DNA of 64,000 nucleotides, taken from the NCBI GenBank assembly GCA_025936045.1, contig JAICUB010000014.1:62001-126000 (forward strand). The letters run 5' to 3'. This document shows, piece after piece, positions 36,713 through 45,907 of the stretch. A program made the translations under genes and the position numbers. The notes under the pieces are model-generated. The model was not told the origin of the DNA, did no database searches, and was given only the letters and a program-made list of their open reading frames with translations. The stretch comes from Polyangiaceae bacterium. Its GTDB lineage: Bacteria; Myxococcota_A; Polyangia; Polyangiales; Polyangiaceae. Position 1 is the first letter of the stretch. Each line of letters begins with the position of its first letter.

Positions 36713-36812
36713 GGCAGAAGGTTAGGGCCAGGCCCGCCGTGCGGCAAGGTCCGCGCCCGGGCGTTTCGCTCGTGACAATTTTTTACGCGCCGGGGGTGGC
36801 ACGCCGGCTCAG

Positions 36813-39221
36813 CTAGGCGCTTCGTCGTTCCGGTTCCGCGAGGCCGAGCGCTCGCAAGGTACGCAGCGCCAGGACCTTGCGATTGCCTTCGGCGTCACTC
36901 GGCCCGACGCAGCCCGGACAGCCGCCCGTGCAGTGACAGCTCGCGATGAGATCGGCCGCGTGCCCCATGAGCTCGCTCGCGCGCTCGTCGAGCCGCTCCG
37001 CGAGGCCCACGCCGCCCGGGATCGCGTCGAACAAAAATAGCGTCGGATCGAAGCCGCCGGTGCGCCGGGCCGTCGGGTCGCGGCCGGGCGGAGCGCCCTC
37101 GTCCTCGCCGTCGCCGAGCGTGCGCCCGATGTCACGCGGATCGCACATGAGCGCGACGGAGGCCACCGTCTCGAGCGCGATGGCGATGCCTCGCAAGGCG
37201 TCCACCACGAGCGCGCGCGGCGTGTCGAGCTCGTCGAGCACCGCTTCCGGCAACGTGAGCCAGAAGCTCGTCGTGTGCATTTGCATCTCGGGCAAATGCA
37301 CGTCGCCGTAGCCGGCGTTCTCGTGCGTGAAAAATTTGATCTTCTTGTAGCCGGTGACCTTCTCGATCACCTTCACGTCGCCGAAGCCCGTGCGCGCTCG
37401 CCCGAGCGTCCCGAGGCGCCGCTCTTCGATCACGGTGACGCTACGGTAGGTGAGGGCGGTCGTGAAATAGTCCGGCTCGACGCGCCGCACGAAGGCTTTG
37501 TGATTGTCGAAGTCGAGTCGCTCGACTTGGTACTGGTCGGCGTCGTGCTGATAAATCGCCTGCTCGTGCAGCATGGTGTGCGCCGCGCGAAAATCGAGCT
37601 CCGCGAGCGTCCGCTCGGTCGCGAGATCGACGATTACGAAGTTGTCCCAGCCCACGTTGCGCAGCGAGACGTTGCTCGCCGGAAACGCCTCCCCCGACCA
37701 AAAATAGCGGCCCGCGGCCGCATGCACGAGGCCGTGCCCCGCGAGGTACTCGAGCGCGTCGCGCGTCCCCGTGGTGTCGAGGCCCAGAAAATGCTCGCCG
37801 ACGGCCGGCGCGGGGTGCGCTGCTTTCGGCCCCGCGGCGCTCAGCGTGAACGGCGCCTCGAACGCCGCGCACTTCAAATGCTGAATCACGATTTCGACGT
37901 TGCCCGGATCGATGCGCGCCTCCTCCGCGGGCGCATCGAGCAGCACGAAGGGCTCGCGCGCGAGGTACTGATCGAGCGGATTGCTCGAGCACACGAGGAC
38001 GGCGACGCTGCGGCCACCACGCCTGCCCGCACGGCCGAAGCGCTGCCACGTGCCCGCGACCGAACCCGGATAACCCGCGCACACCACCGCATCCAAGTCG
38101 CCGATGTCGATGCCGAGCTCGAGCGCATTCGTCGCGACCACGCACAGGATTTCGCCGTTCCTGAGGCCGGCCTCCACCTTGCGCCGCGTCTCGGGCAAAT
38201 AGCCGCCGCGGTAGCCCATGATCGCGTCCGGCGGCACCGCGTCGCCGACGAGCGCCCGCAAATACTTGAGCATCACCTCGACGGAATTGCGCGACGGGCC
38301 GAACACGATGGTCGGCACACGCGCGAGCACGAGATCACCGGCGAGGTTCACGGCTTGTTTCAGGCTGCTCGCTCGGATGCCGAGCTCTTCGTTCACGACG
38401 GGGGGGTTATAGACGTACACCTCGCGTCCCGCGGCGGGCGCGCCCGAGCGATCGACGAGCGTCACGTCCTCGGGTGTCACGCCGAGCAGGCGCGCGGCGT
38501 GCTCGCGCGGGTTACCGATCGTCGCCGTCGCGCACAGGAACACCGGGTGCGAGCCGTGAAACTCGGCGATGCGGCGCAGCCGGCCGAGCACGTGTGCCAT
38601 GTGCGAGCCGAACACGCCGCGATAGGTATGGAGCTCGTCGAGCACGACGTAACGGAGGCCTTGAAACAGGCTCGCCCAGCGCGCGTGGCTCGGCAGGATG
38701 CCGGCGTGCAACATGTCGGGATTCGTGAGCACCATGCGCGAGCGTTCACGCGCCGCACGACGTGCGTCGCCGGGCGTGTCGCCGTCGAACACGGCGCCTG
38801 CGAGCGCGAGGCCCGCGGCGCGCGTGAGCTCGAGCAAGCCGTGCTCCTGGTCGCGCGAGAGCGCTTTCGTCGGATAGAGATAGAGCGCCGTCGCCTCGGG
38901 ATCGCGCGCGAGCGCGTCGATCACCGGCACGTTGAAGCACAGGCTCTTGCCGCTCGCGGTCGGCGTCGCGACGACGACGTTGCGACCGGCGCGCGCGGCG
39001 TCAATCGCTTCGCGCTGATGGCTGTAGAGCTCCTGCACGCCGCGCTCGACGAGCGCGCGGGCGAGCCCGGGCACCAGATCGGCCGGTAACGGCTCGAACC
39101 GACCCGGACGTGGAGCTACACTGCGCTCGGCGGTGAAACAGCGCCGGACGGAGCCCGCTTCCTGCCAACCCGCGAGCACGGCGTCGATGCCTCGGGGTTC
39201 GGACCAGGGTGCAATCGACAT
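36813..39221 (-). CDS. MrfA/YprA-like DExH-box helicase with C-terminal Zn-binding domain
   Basis: The product has 802 residues. Helicase motifs in order are a Q-like YSHQREAI, motif I ATPTASGKSL (85-94), motif II LDELHTY (DExH), motif III ATATIGNP, motif V ATNALELGIDIGDLD and motif VI QRFGRAGRRG. The C-terminal DUF1998/MZB-type part holds the cysteine cluster CHCTGGCPGCVG together with an upstream Cys in MCDPRDIG. This is the architecture of Bacillus MrfA (YprA) and eukaryotic Hrq1, 3'-5' helicases in repair of mitomycin-type DNA damage. A MrfB/YprB-like nuclease is encoded 5.4 kb away at 44615. The 101-base gap to the downstream lipoprotein gene shows nothing clear. Confidence 0.87.
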   Translation of the reverse strand: MSIAPWSEPRGIDAVLAGWQEAGSVRRCFTAERSVAPRPGRFEPLPADLVPGLARALVERGVQELYSHQREAIDAARAGRNVVVATPTASGKSLCFNVPVIDALARDPEATALYLYPTKALSRDQEHGLLELTRAAGLALAGAVFDGDTPGDARRAARERSRMVLTNPDMLHAGILPSHARWASLFQGLRYVVLDELHTYRGVFGSHMAHVLGRLRRIAEFHGSHPVFLCATATIGNPREHAARLLGVTPEDVTLVDRSGAPAAGREVYVYNPPVVNEELGIRASSLKQAVNLAGDLVLARVPTIVFGPSRNSVEVMLKYLRALVGDAVPPDAIMGYRGGYLPETRRKVEAGLRNGEILCVVATNALELGIDIGDLDAVVCAGYPGSVAGTWQRFGRAGRRGGRSVAVLVCSSNPLDQYLAREPFVLLDAPAEEARIDPGNVEIVIQHLKCAAFEAPFTLSAAGPKAAHPAPAVGEHFLGLDTTGTRDALEYLAGHGLVHAAAGRYFWSGEAFPASNVSLRNVGWDNFVIVDLATERTLAELDFRAAHTMLHEQAIYQHDADQYQVERLDFDNHKAFVRRVEPDYFTTALTYRSVTVIEERRLGTLGRARTGFGDVKVIEKVTGYKKIKFFTHENAGYGDVHLPEMQMHTTSFWLTLPEAVLDELDTPRALVVDALRGIAIALETVASVALMCDPRDIGRTLGDGEDEGAPPGRDPTARRTGGFDPTLFLFDAIPGGVGLAERLDERASELMGHAADLIASCHCTGGCPGCVGPSDAEGNRKVLALRTLRALGLAEPERRSA

Positions 39222-39363
39222 GGGCGGATGCTAAACGGATGTTCCGTACTTTGCCAGGCTCACGGGCTGGTCGCGCCCCAGGCAGCCCGAAAATCGAGGA
39301 ATCGAGTCCCACGTCGCGGCGTTCTCGACCGGCGCACGCAGAGTATCGTAGGAGAGCCCGCCG

Positions 39364-40047
39364 ATGAGTGAAGCAGAAGAGCCCCACATCGAACCGCCGC
39401 CCGTGGCGGCACCGCCCGTTTTCACGCCGGACCCGCCGAAGGCGCCGCGTGAGCCCGGCGCGCGCCCCACCTTCATCTTCTTCGGGGCCGTGGCGGCCGT
39501 CTCGCTCAGCCTCGACGTCGTCACCAAGGCGTGGGCCGAAATCGTGCTCTCGAAGCTGCCGTTCGATCGGCCGTCCCTCGTACTCGTGCCGGATCACCTG
39601 ACGCTCACCATCGCGTACAATAAGGGCGGCGCCTGGGGTCTCTTACAGGACGCGGCGGAGACGGTGCGACGGCCGTTCTTCTTCGCGGTGAGCGTGCTCG
39701 CGGTCCTCTTCATCGTCTCGCTTTATTCGAAGCTCGGGCGTGGCCAGAAGACGCTCATGTGGGGCTTGCCGCTCGTTCTCGGCGGCGCGCTCGGCAATCT
39801 CTCGGACCGCATCACGCGCAGCAGCGTGATCGACTTCATCGACTACCGCGCCGACTGGGTGCTCGCGATGAATCGGGCCATCGCCAAGGCGGTGCCGCAT
39901 TGGGGCCTCACCGACCATTGGCCGACCTTCAACGTCGCCGACATCGCGATTTGCATCGGGGTCGGTCTGATGGCAATCGACATGTTCACGGCTCGCCGTG
40001 GCCCTGAGCGCCACTCCGAGCCTGTCGGGCCCGTCCTCGGCGCCTGA
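39364..40047 (+). CDS. lspA: Lipoprotein signal peptidase LspA
   Basis: The product has 227 residues. Four membrane helices follow a Pro-rich cytoplasmic N-terminus of about 34 residues not seen in most LspA. The catalytic aspartates are Asp160 (VIDFIDY) and Asp193 (FNVADIAI), and YNKGGAWGL and GALGNLSDRI are family motifs. It cleaves the signal peptide of diacylglyceryl-prolipoproteins before the lipidated Cys. Compared with E. coli LspA, an insertion of about 17 residues separates the two aspartate regions (DWVLAMNRAIAKAVPHW). An AGGAG site lies 10-11 bases before the ATG. lgt follows after 23 bases. Confidence 0.9.
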   Translation: MSEAEEPHIEPPPVAAPPVFTPDPPKAPREPGARPTFIFFGAVAAVSLSLDVVTKAWAEIVLSKLPFDRPSLVLVPDHLTLTIAYNKGGAWGLLQDAAETVRRPFFFAVSVLAVLFIVSLYSKLGRGQKTLMWGLPLVLGGALGNLSDRITRSSVIDFIDYRADWVLAMNRAIAKAVPHWGLTDHWPTFNVADIAICIGVGLMAIDMFTARRGPERHSEPVGPVLGA

Positions 40048-40070
40048 CGTAACCTGCGGAGACGAGGGAG

Positions 40071-41066
40071 ATGCACGGTCGGCTCTTCCAGTTCGATCTC
40101 GGTTTTTTGAAAGAGGACCTGGTGATGCCGGGTCCGAGCTATTTCGTGCTCCTGCTCGCGGGCTTCATGATCGCGACGATCATGGGCGCGATCTGGGCAC
40201 GACGCGTCGGGCAAAACCCCGACGTGATCGTGGATTTGGGGCTCGCGATGGTACTCGCGGGCATCGCCGGATCGCGCCTCTTGCACGTGCTCGCGGACGG
40301 CCACTTCATGGAATACGTCCACCGCTGCACCGACCCGAGCTTGGTGTCCTGGCACGTGTCGCGCCGCGAGTGCCTCGGGCCCGACATCGCCGGCAAATGG
40401 GACGCGGCGAAGTTCGTTTGCCACCCAGCGGAGACCGACTGCTTCGCGTGGGCGAAGTTCTACAACGGTGGCTTCACGTACTACGGTGGCTTCGTCGCCG
40501 CTTCCGCCACCGCCTGGTACTTGCTCAAGACGGACCGCTTTCCCTTCTGGAAAGCCGCGGACATGGCTGGAATGGTGGTGCCCGTGGGGCTCGGGTTCGG
40601 GCGGCTAGGCTGCTTGCTGGCCGGCTGCTGCTTCGGCAAGCCTTGGCACTCGCAGCTGGCCGTGAAGTTTCCGGGCGGGAGCCCGGCGAGCGAGGCGCAA
40701 CACCTCGCGGGGCTCGTTGCTTCGAACGCGAGCCAGTCACTCGCGGTCCATCCGACGCAGCTCTACGAGTCGGCGGCAAGCTTCGCGATCGCCGCGTTTC
40801 TCATCCTGTACCTCCACGGCCGCAAGCGTTACGACGGGCAGATCTTCGTTGCTTTCGTCGGTGCCTATGCGGTGGTGCGCTTCCTGCTCGAGTTCGCGCG
40901 TGCCGACGACCGCGGCGGCATCCTGTTCCTCAGCACCTCGCAGCTGCTCGGAATCTTCCTGGTCGGCGGCGCCGTGTTGGCGCACCGGCGGCTCTCCGCC
41001 CGCGCAGAGACCGCGTTCGCGGCCGAGTCTCCGCCGGCCGTCCCTCCCACGGAAGCGACGGCCTGA
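40071..41066 (+). CDS. lgt: Prolipoprotein diacylglyceryl transferase Lgt
   Basis: The product has 331 residues with seven predicted membrane helices. The signature is GFGRLGCLLAGCCFGKPW (from about 175), followed by HPTQLYES and the helix with AVVRFLLEFAR. It transfers diacylglycerol from phosphatidylglycerol to the lipobox cysteine. In the GGFTYYGGF segment the residue equivalent to E. coli His103 is Tyr138. An extra periplasmic loop (about 80-125) carries four cysteines (C86, C101, C117, C124). The stop overlaps the ATG of the next lipoprotein gene by 1 base. It sits in a tight lspA-lgt unit. Confidence 0.9.
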   Translation: MHGRLFQFDLGFLKEDLVMPGPSYFVLLLAGFMIATIMGAIWARRVGQNPDVIVDLGLAMVLAGIAGSRLLHVLADGHFMEYVHRCTDPSLVSWHVSRRECLGPDIAGKWDAAKFVCHPAETDCFAWAKFYNGGFTYYGGFVAASATAWYLLKTDRFPFWKAADMAGMVVPVGLGFGRLGCLLAGCCFGKPWHSQLAVKFPGGSPASEAQHLAGLVASNASQSLAVHPTQLYESAASFAIAAFLILYLHGRKRYDGQIFVAFVGAYAVVRFLLEFARADDRGGILFLSTSQLLGIFLVGGAVLAHRRLSARAETAFAAESPPAVPPTEATA

Positions 41067-41914
41067 TGCGCCTACCGAGCGCACGCTGGCTGCTGGTCGT
41101 TGCCGTCGGGCTCGGCTGCGCGAACGAGAAGGAGCGTCCGCCGCCCCCGACCTGCCTCGGTGATTGCGGCCTTTCACCGGGCCTCGGAGCGGGGCTGCAA
41201 ATGCCCGGGGGCGCCGGCGCCGACGGTGAGGGCGGTTCGGACGCCGGAACGTCGCAGGGGATCGAGCTCACCGGCAGCGTGCTCGTGCTGAACGACGACA
41301 TCGACTTCGGGACCGGGGATCTTTTTACCGATACGGCGAACATTCAGACCGACGGCGCCGACGGCAAAGTCGTGACGGGCAGCTGGGACGGCATCAATCC
41401 GTTCGCGATCGAAAACGTGAAGAAGGCGCGCCCGGCCTGGGTTTTGGTCACGCCGCCGAGCGGCGTCGCGGACGACATGCTCCCCGCGCTCGAACCGGTA
41501 CGCACCGACAAGCCGGACGCGAACGATCGGGTGGATACGAACCTCGCGCTCGTGCGCGCGACCACGATCGATCACCTCTTCGAGACCGCGGCGGTCACGC
41601 CCACGACCGACGCGACCAAGGGCCAGGTCATCGTGCTCTTCCAAACGCAGCCGTCCGGCGCGAGCGCGCCGTCGCCGCTCAGCGGCCTCACCGTGCAATC
41701 GACCAGCGCGGAGACCGTGATTTACGCCGCGAGCGGCGCCTTCAGCACCGTAGCGACCGCTACCGACAACACGGGCGTCGTCGTGCTCGCGAACGTGGCG
41801 GCCGCGGGATGGCCCGGCGCGGTCATCAACCTCGTCTACAGCGGCGTGAAGGCTGGCGGCTCGCAGGTGCGTGTCGTGAGCGGAGCCGTCACCATCGTCA
41901 CGCTCGTGCTCTGA
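41066..41914 (+). CDS. Uncharacterised lipoprotein encoded with lspA-lgt
   Basis: The product has 282 residues. The ATG overlaps the lgt stop (TGATG), so translation is coupled. The signal peptide ends in VGLGC (Cys18). Two further cysteines (CLGDC) and a Gly/Asp linker follow. The remaining sequence is beta-rich, with repeated Val/Thr/Ala strands (VVVLANVAAAGWPGAVINLVYSG) suggesting an all-beta exposed domain. I recognise no family. It is a likely client of the enzymes encoded just upstream. Confidence 0.72.
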   Translation: MRLPSARWLLVVAVGLGCANEKERPPPPTCLGDCGLSPGLGAGLQMPGGAGADGEGGSDAGTSQGIELTGSVLVLNDDIDFGTGDLFTDTANIQTDGADGKVVTGSWDGINPFAIENVKKARPAWVLVTPPSGVADDMLPALEPVRTDKPDANDRVDTNLALVRATTIDHLFETAAVTPTTDATKGQVIVLFQTQPSGASAPSPLSGLTVQSTSAETVIYAASGAFSTVATATDNTGVVVLANVAAAGWPGAVINLVYSGVKAGGSQVRVVSGAVTIVTLVL

Positions 41915-41977
41915 GCGCGGGCGCGGCGCTCGGTGCCGCTTGCGGCGGCCGCGTGATTCCGTTACGGCCCATCGCGC

Positions 41978-42847
41978 ATGGCGACGATCATCGACGGCAA
42001 GGCGGTAGCGGCCGAGGTCCGGGCGGAAGTGGCGCGCGGTGTCGCGGCGTTCCGGGCCGAGCACGGCCGGGCGCCCGGGCTCCACGTCATACTCGCGGGT
42101 GAGGACCCGGCGTCGGCGGTCTACGTGCGAAACAAGGAGAAGGCCGCGGTCGAGGTGGGCATGGACGGCAAGGTGCACCGTCTGCCCGCGAGCGTCGGAC
42201 AAGAAGTGTTGCTCGGCCTCGTGCGCGAGCTCAACGCCGACGAGCTCGTGGACGGCATTCTCGTGCAGCTCCCGCTGCCGAAGGGGCTCGACTCCTCCAC
42301 GGTCGTTCAGACCGTGAATCCTTCGAAGGACGTCGACGGTCTGCACACGGTCAGCGCAGGCGCGCTCTGGTCCGGGCGCCCCGGGCTCGTTCCGTGCACC
42401 CCGCGCGGTTGCCTGCGGCTGCTCGAGCACGCGGGTATCGAGCTCGAGGGCGCGCGCGCCGTCGTCGTCGGCCGTTCGCCGCTCGTGGGCAAGCCTGTCG
42501 CGGCGCTGCTGCTCGAGCGCAACGCGACCGTGACGATCGCGCACTCGAAGAGCCGGGATTTGGGCGCGATTTGCCGCGAAGCCGACGTGCTGGTCGCTGC
42601 TGTCGGGCGCCGCGCCATCATTCGTGGCGACTTCGTCAAACCGGGTGCCGCCGTCATCGACGTCGGCACGAACCGCGACGATCAAGGCAAGCTGTGCGGC
42701 GACGTCGACTTCGCCGCCGCCGCGCAGGTCGCCGGCGCGATCACGCCGGTTCCCGGCGGCGTCGGCCCGATGACGATCGCCATGCTGCTCGAAAACACGC
42801 TGATCGCCGCGCGAGCGCGTGAGAGCGCACGTCACGGTCGCGGATAG
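41978..42847 (+). CDS. folD: Bifunctional methylenetetrahydrofolate dehydrogenase/cyclohydrolase FolD
   Basis: The product has 289 residues, the usual FolD length. [15 protein letters not shown] contains the catalytic region (Lys of the YxxxK-type motif as VRNKEKA), [13 protein letters not shown] is the substrate loop, and [18 protein letters not shown] is the NADP Rossmann segment. [18 protein letters not shown] is the C-terminal signature. It interconverts 5,10-methylene-, methenyl- and 10-formyl-tetrahydrofolate. The 3' end overlaps the convergent coaE by 16 bases. Confidence 0.94.
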   Translation: MATIIDGKAVAAEVRAEVARGVAAFRAEHGRAPGLHVILAGEDPASAVYVRNKEKAAVEVGMDGKVHRLPASVGQEVLLGLVRELNADELVDGILVQLPLPKGLDSSTVVQTVNPSKDVDGLHTVSAGALWSGRPGLVPCTPRGCLRLLEHAGIELEGARAVVVGRSPLVGKPVAALLLERNATVTIAHSKSRDLGAICREADVLVAAVGRRAIIRGDFVKPGAAVIDVGTNRDDQGKLCGDVDFAAAAQVAGAITPVPGGVGPMTIAMLLENTLIAARARESARHGRG

Positions 42848-43461
42848 CGCGTGGCATCGACGCCACGTTTCGCGCAAATCGCCTCGAGCACGCGGTCGGC
42901 TTCGGTTTCGGCTTGCGCGAGCGAGCCGTCGTTCTGGATCACGTAGTCGGCGACCGCGATCTTTCGCGCGAGGGGCAGCTGGGCCGCTAGGCGGGCTCGT
43001 GCGTCGGCCTCGCTCATGCGGTCGCGCCGCATGGCACGCTCGATCTGCTGCGCCTCGGTCGCCGCGACCACGACGACCGGCCGCAGCTCTTCGGTGAGCC
43101 CGACCTCGACGAGCAGCGGTACTTCGTAACAAGCGAGCGGCTCACCTCGCTCTTCGAGGGCGCTCATGCGCGCCCGCTTGGCCGCTTGAATGCGCGGGTG
43201 GGTGATGGACTCGAGCCGCCTGCGCGCTTCGGGATCGGCGAAAACACGGCGCCCGAGAGCCTTGCGATCGAGCTCGCCGCTCTCGGTCAGCATCTCGTGG
43301 CCGAATGCGGCGGCGACCGCGGCGAGCCCCTCGCTGCCCGGCACCACGACTTCCCGCGCGAGGGCGTCCGCGTTCACGACCGGCAAGCCCCGGCTCGAAA
43401 AGCGGGCGGCCACGACGCTCTTACCGGAGGCGAGACCTCCCGTTAGCCCAAAGACGTGCAC
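42832..43461 (-). CDS. coaE: Dephospho-CoA kinase CoaE
   Basis: The product has 209 residues. The P-loop is [13 protein letters not shown] (5-17), with ADALAREVV for substrate binding, ITHPRIQ, and [11 protein letters not shown] (the LPLLfE-like motif), then [25 protein letters not shown]. It phosphorylates the ribose 3'-OH of dephospho-CoA in the last step of CoA synthesis. It is divergent from the PQQ-repeat lipoprotein gene; the gap is 14-50 bases depending on the start of that gene. Confidence 0.92.
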   Translation of the reverse strand: MHVFGLTGGLASGKSVVAARFSSRGLPVVNADALAREVVVPGSEGLAAVAAAFGHEMLTESGELDRKALGRRVFADPEARRRLESITHPRIQAAKRARMSALEERGEPLACYEVPLLVEVGLTEELRPVVVVAATEAQQIERAMRRDRMSEADARARLAAQLPLARKIAVADYVIQNDGSLAQAETEADRVLEAICAKRGVDATRYPRP

Positions 43462-43511
43462 GCTGAGCTCGGAGCTTGCCCTTCATCCCGCATCCGTTCA
43501 AATGGGGCGGC

Positions 43512-44612
43512 GTGGTCGTCCGTCGCTTTTCGAGCCTGCCGTCGCTGCTAGCGCTCGCGGCGTGTTCCAGGCTCGCGCCGGCGCCTGCGGCCGTCCCCCC
43601 GCCGCTCGCTCGGGCCGACGCCCTGCCGCCGCTCGCGATCGTTCCCGTCACGGCGCCCCCGGCACGGCTCGAGCCGAGCGCGCGCGTTACCTGGGCCTAC
43701 CGTGCGGGTGCGCCGCTCGCCGCACCCCCGGCGATTGCTGCGGACGGTTCGGTCGTCGTGGGCTCGGTGGACGGCTACCTCCACGCGCTGCGCCGCGACG
43801 GCAGCTTTCGTTGGGGCTACACGCTGCGCGGCCCGCTCGTGGGGCGGCCCGCCCTCGCGGCGAACGGCGACGTCTTCGCTGCAGCCGACCCGAACGGACT
43901 CTACGCCCTCGATCCGGACGGCATCCTTCTCTGGGTGAGCTCGGTCGCCGGCGGCGTCACGTCACCGCCCGTCGTCGATCGGCAGGCGCGCGTCTGGGTC
44001 ACGACGGGGCAGGGGACTTTGCTCGGCTTCTCGGGCCACGGCGGTGTCGTCGGCTTCGCGCATCTCGGCAGCGGCCGTACCGTCGGGCCCGCCCCGCTCG
44101 ACGATCAGGGCGTTATCTTCGCGAGCGCGGACGGCACCGTGAAAATCGCCGGTCACCCCGGCGTTCTGCGCGCGACCGCGAGCGCGCCTCTCTTCGATCT
44201 GGAGCCGGCGCGGGACGCCTTCTTCGTGCTCGGTTCGGACGGCCTTTCGCGCTTCGATTGGCCTGCGGGTGAGGAGCGCTGGTCGCGCACGGAAGTAGTG
44301 CGCGTCGCGTGCAAGGCCCCGGCCCTCGTCGTCGTCGAGCAGCAGGGGCTCCGCTGGCTCTCCTCGCGTGGCGAGCCACTTGCGTTCGTGCGCGTCTCGG
44401 CTGGAAATCAGCGGCCCATCGCCTGCCTCCGGGACGGTTCGCTGCTCGTGGCCGACGAAACGGGTTCGCTCGTGCGGCTCGACCGGAAGGGCGTTCGCGC
44501 GCGCGTGAGGCCGCCCACGGGGCGCCTGGTGTCGCTCGATCCGACCCCGAGCGGTCTGGTCATCGTGGGCTATCGCGACGGGCGCGTGCTCGCGCTGGAG
44601 CCGCCCGGCTGA
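43512..44612 (+). CDS. PQQ-repeat beta-propeller lipoprotein (BamB-like)
   Basis: The product has 366 residues from the GTG at 43512; a TTG at 43476 would add 12 residues. The signal peptide ends in lipobox LAAC. Repeated blades of the PQQ type follow (AIAADGSVVVGSVDGYLHALRRDGS, ALAANGDVFAAADPNGLYALDPDG, PVVDRQARVWVTTGQGTLLGF), about seven in all, forming a beta-propeller. The family includes BamB of the outer-membrane assembly machine, though many copies have other, unknown roles. The gene ends 2 bases before the MrfB-like nuclease gene, so the two are probably cotranscribed. Confidence 0.75.
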   Translation: MVVRRFSSLPSLLALAACSRLAPAPAAVPPPLARADALPPLAIVPVTAPPARLEPSARVTWAYRAGAPLAAPPAIAADGSVVVGSVDGYLHALRRDGSFRWGYTLRGPLVGRPALAANGDVFAAADPNGLYALDPDGILLWVSSVAGGVTSPPVVDRQARVWVTTGQGTLLGFSGHGGVVGFAHLGSGRTVGPAPLDDQGVIFASADGTVKIAGHPGVLRATASAPLFDLEPARDAFFVLGSDGLSRFDWPAGEERWSRTEVVRVACKAPALVVVEQQGLRWLSSRGEPLAFVRVSAGNQRPIACLRDGSLLVADETGSLVRLDRKGVRARVRPPTGRLVSLDPTPSGLVIVGYRDGRVLALEPPG

Positions 44613-44614
44613 GC

Positions 44615-45856
44615 ATGTCGTTCAAGGACAAGCTCGAGCGCCTCAGAGCGCAGCCTGGTGCCGCGCGCGAGTCGTCCGCGAACCCCGAGCGCGGTGACGT
44701 GCTGGCCGCGCTCCGCCGAAAGATGGCCGAGATTCTCGACCAGCCGCCCCCCGCGCCGCGGCCGCCGGCCGATCCTAGCCGCACGGCGTTGCCTTTCACG
44801 CGCGAAGCGACGGCAAGCGGAATGCTGCATCGGCGACGGGTCGTGCTGCCGCGCTCGTTTCACGTAGGACGCGTGCCGGTGGACGCGGCGTTCTCCGCGG
44901 CGCCCGAGCTGCTCGCCTTGCTCGCGCTCGATGTTTCGCTCGGCGCGTGCCGGACTCCGCGCGCGCTCTTCCTCGACACGGAGACGACCGGGCTCGGCTC
45001 CGGCGGCGGTGTGTGGGCGTTTCTCGTCGGCATGGCGGCGTTCGACGCGGAAGGCCGGCTGGAAGTCGAGCAGCTCCTACTGCAGAGCCCGGCGGACGAG
45101 CCTGCGCTCGTCGAGCGCGTCGCTCAACGCGTCGCGGCGGCTGATTTCGTCGTGAGTTACAACGGAAAAACCTTCGATTTCCCGCTGCTCGCCACGCGCG
45201 CGGTCATGTGCCGGCTGCCGCCGCTGCCGGTGCGGCCGCACCTCGACCTCTTGCATATTGCGCGTCGCTTGCACCGCGAGCGGCTCGGAGCGTGTCGCCT
45301 CGTCAGCCTCGAGAGTGAGGTTCTCGGTTTCGTGCGCGGGCCGGATATCGAAGGCGGCGAGATCCCGGCGCGCTACGCCCACTTTTTGCGGACCGGCGAT
45401 GAAGAGGCGCTCGCTTCCGTCGTCGAGCACAACGCCTGGGACGTCGCCAGCATGGCCGCGCTCGTCGGGCTCTATGGCGAGCCCTTCGATTTGTTACACC
45501 CGACCGATCTGCTCGGCATGGCGCGCACCCTCAAACGGGCGGGTGCGCTGACCGAGGCCGAACGGGCGGCCGACACGGCGCTCGATCGCGGCGCTGGCCC
45601 AGCGGCACTGCGCGTGCGCGGCTCGATCGCTAAAGCACGCGGCGAGCGGGCGAGGGCGCTCGCCGACTTCGAGGCATTCTCCGCCGAGGCGTCGGATCCC
45701 GCCGTTCGGCTCGAGCTTGCCAAGCTGTACGAGCATTTCCTCAAGCTGCCGTCGCGCGCGCTCGAGATGCTGGAACAGGGCACCGGTGAGTCGCCCGAGG
45801 CCGTCGCACGCCGCCGCTCCCGCCTGACCCGCAAGGCCGAACGCGGGCGCTCATAA
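44615..45856 (+). CDS. MrfB/YprB-like RNase H-fold exonuclease
   Basis: The product has 413 residues from the ATG at 44615; longer in-frame sequence shadows the upstream gene. After a disordered Pro-rich N-terminus, the DnaQ-like fold begins with LFLDTETTGLGSGGG (Asp121, Glu123). It continues with VVSYNGKTFDFPLL and EHNAWDVASMAALVG, giving the DEDD acidic set of the YprB ribonuclease-H-like family. The last 100 residues are TPR-like helices. In Bacillus the homologue MrfB works with the helicase MrfA in mitomycin-damage repair. Here the MrfA-like gene is nearby but not adjacent (36813-39221, opposite strand). Confidence 0.83.
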   Translation: MSFKDKLERLRAQPGAARESSANPERGDVLAALRRKMAEILDQPPPAPRPPADPSRTALPFTREATASGMLHRRRVVLPRSFHVGRVPVDAAFSAAPELLALLALDVSLGACRTPRALFLDTETTGLGSGGGVWAFLVGMAAFDAEGRLEVEQLLLQSPADEPALVERVAQRVAAADFVVSYNGKTFDFPLLATRAVMCRLPPLPVRPHLDLLHIARRLHRERLGACRLVSLESEVLGFVRGPDIEGGEIPARYAHFLRTGDEEALASVVEHNAWDVASMAALVGLYGEPFDLLHPTDLLGMARTLKRAGALTEAERAADTALDRGAGPAALRVRGSIAKARGERARALADFEAFSAEASDPAVRLELAKLYEHFLKLPSRALEMLEQGTGESPEAVARRRSRLTRKAERGRS

Positions 45857-45907
45857 CAGCGTTACGCGAAGGCCGAGCGCTGCCCGTTGTACTAATCTTC
45901 GCCCCCC

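Noticed and set aside
37275..39089. A plus-strand open frame of about 600 codons
   Set aside because: It is antisense to the MrfA-like helicase, whose motifs are complete on the minus strand; the composition is typical of a shadow frame.
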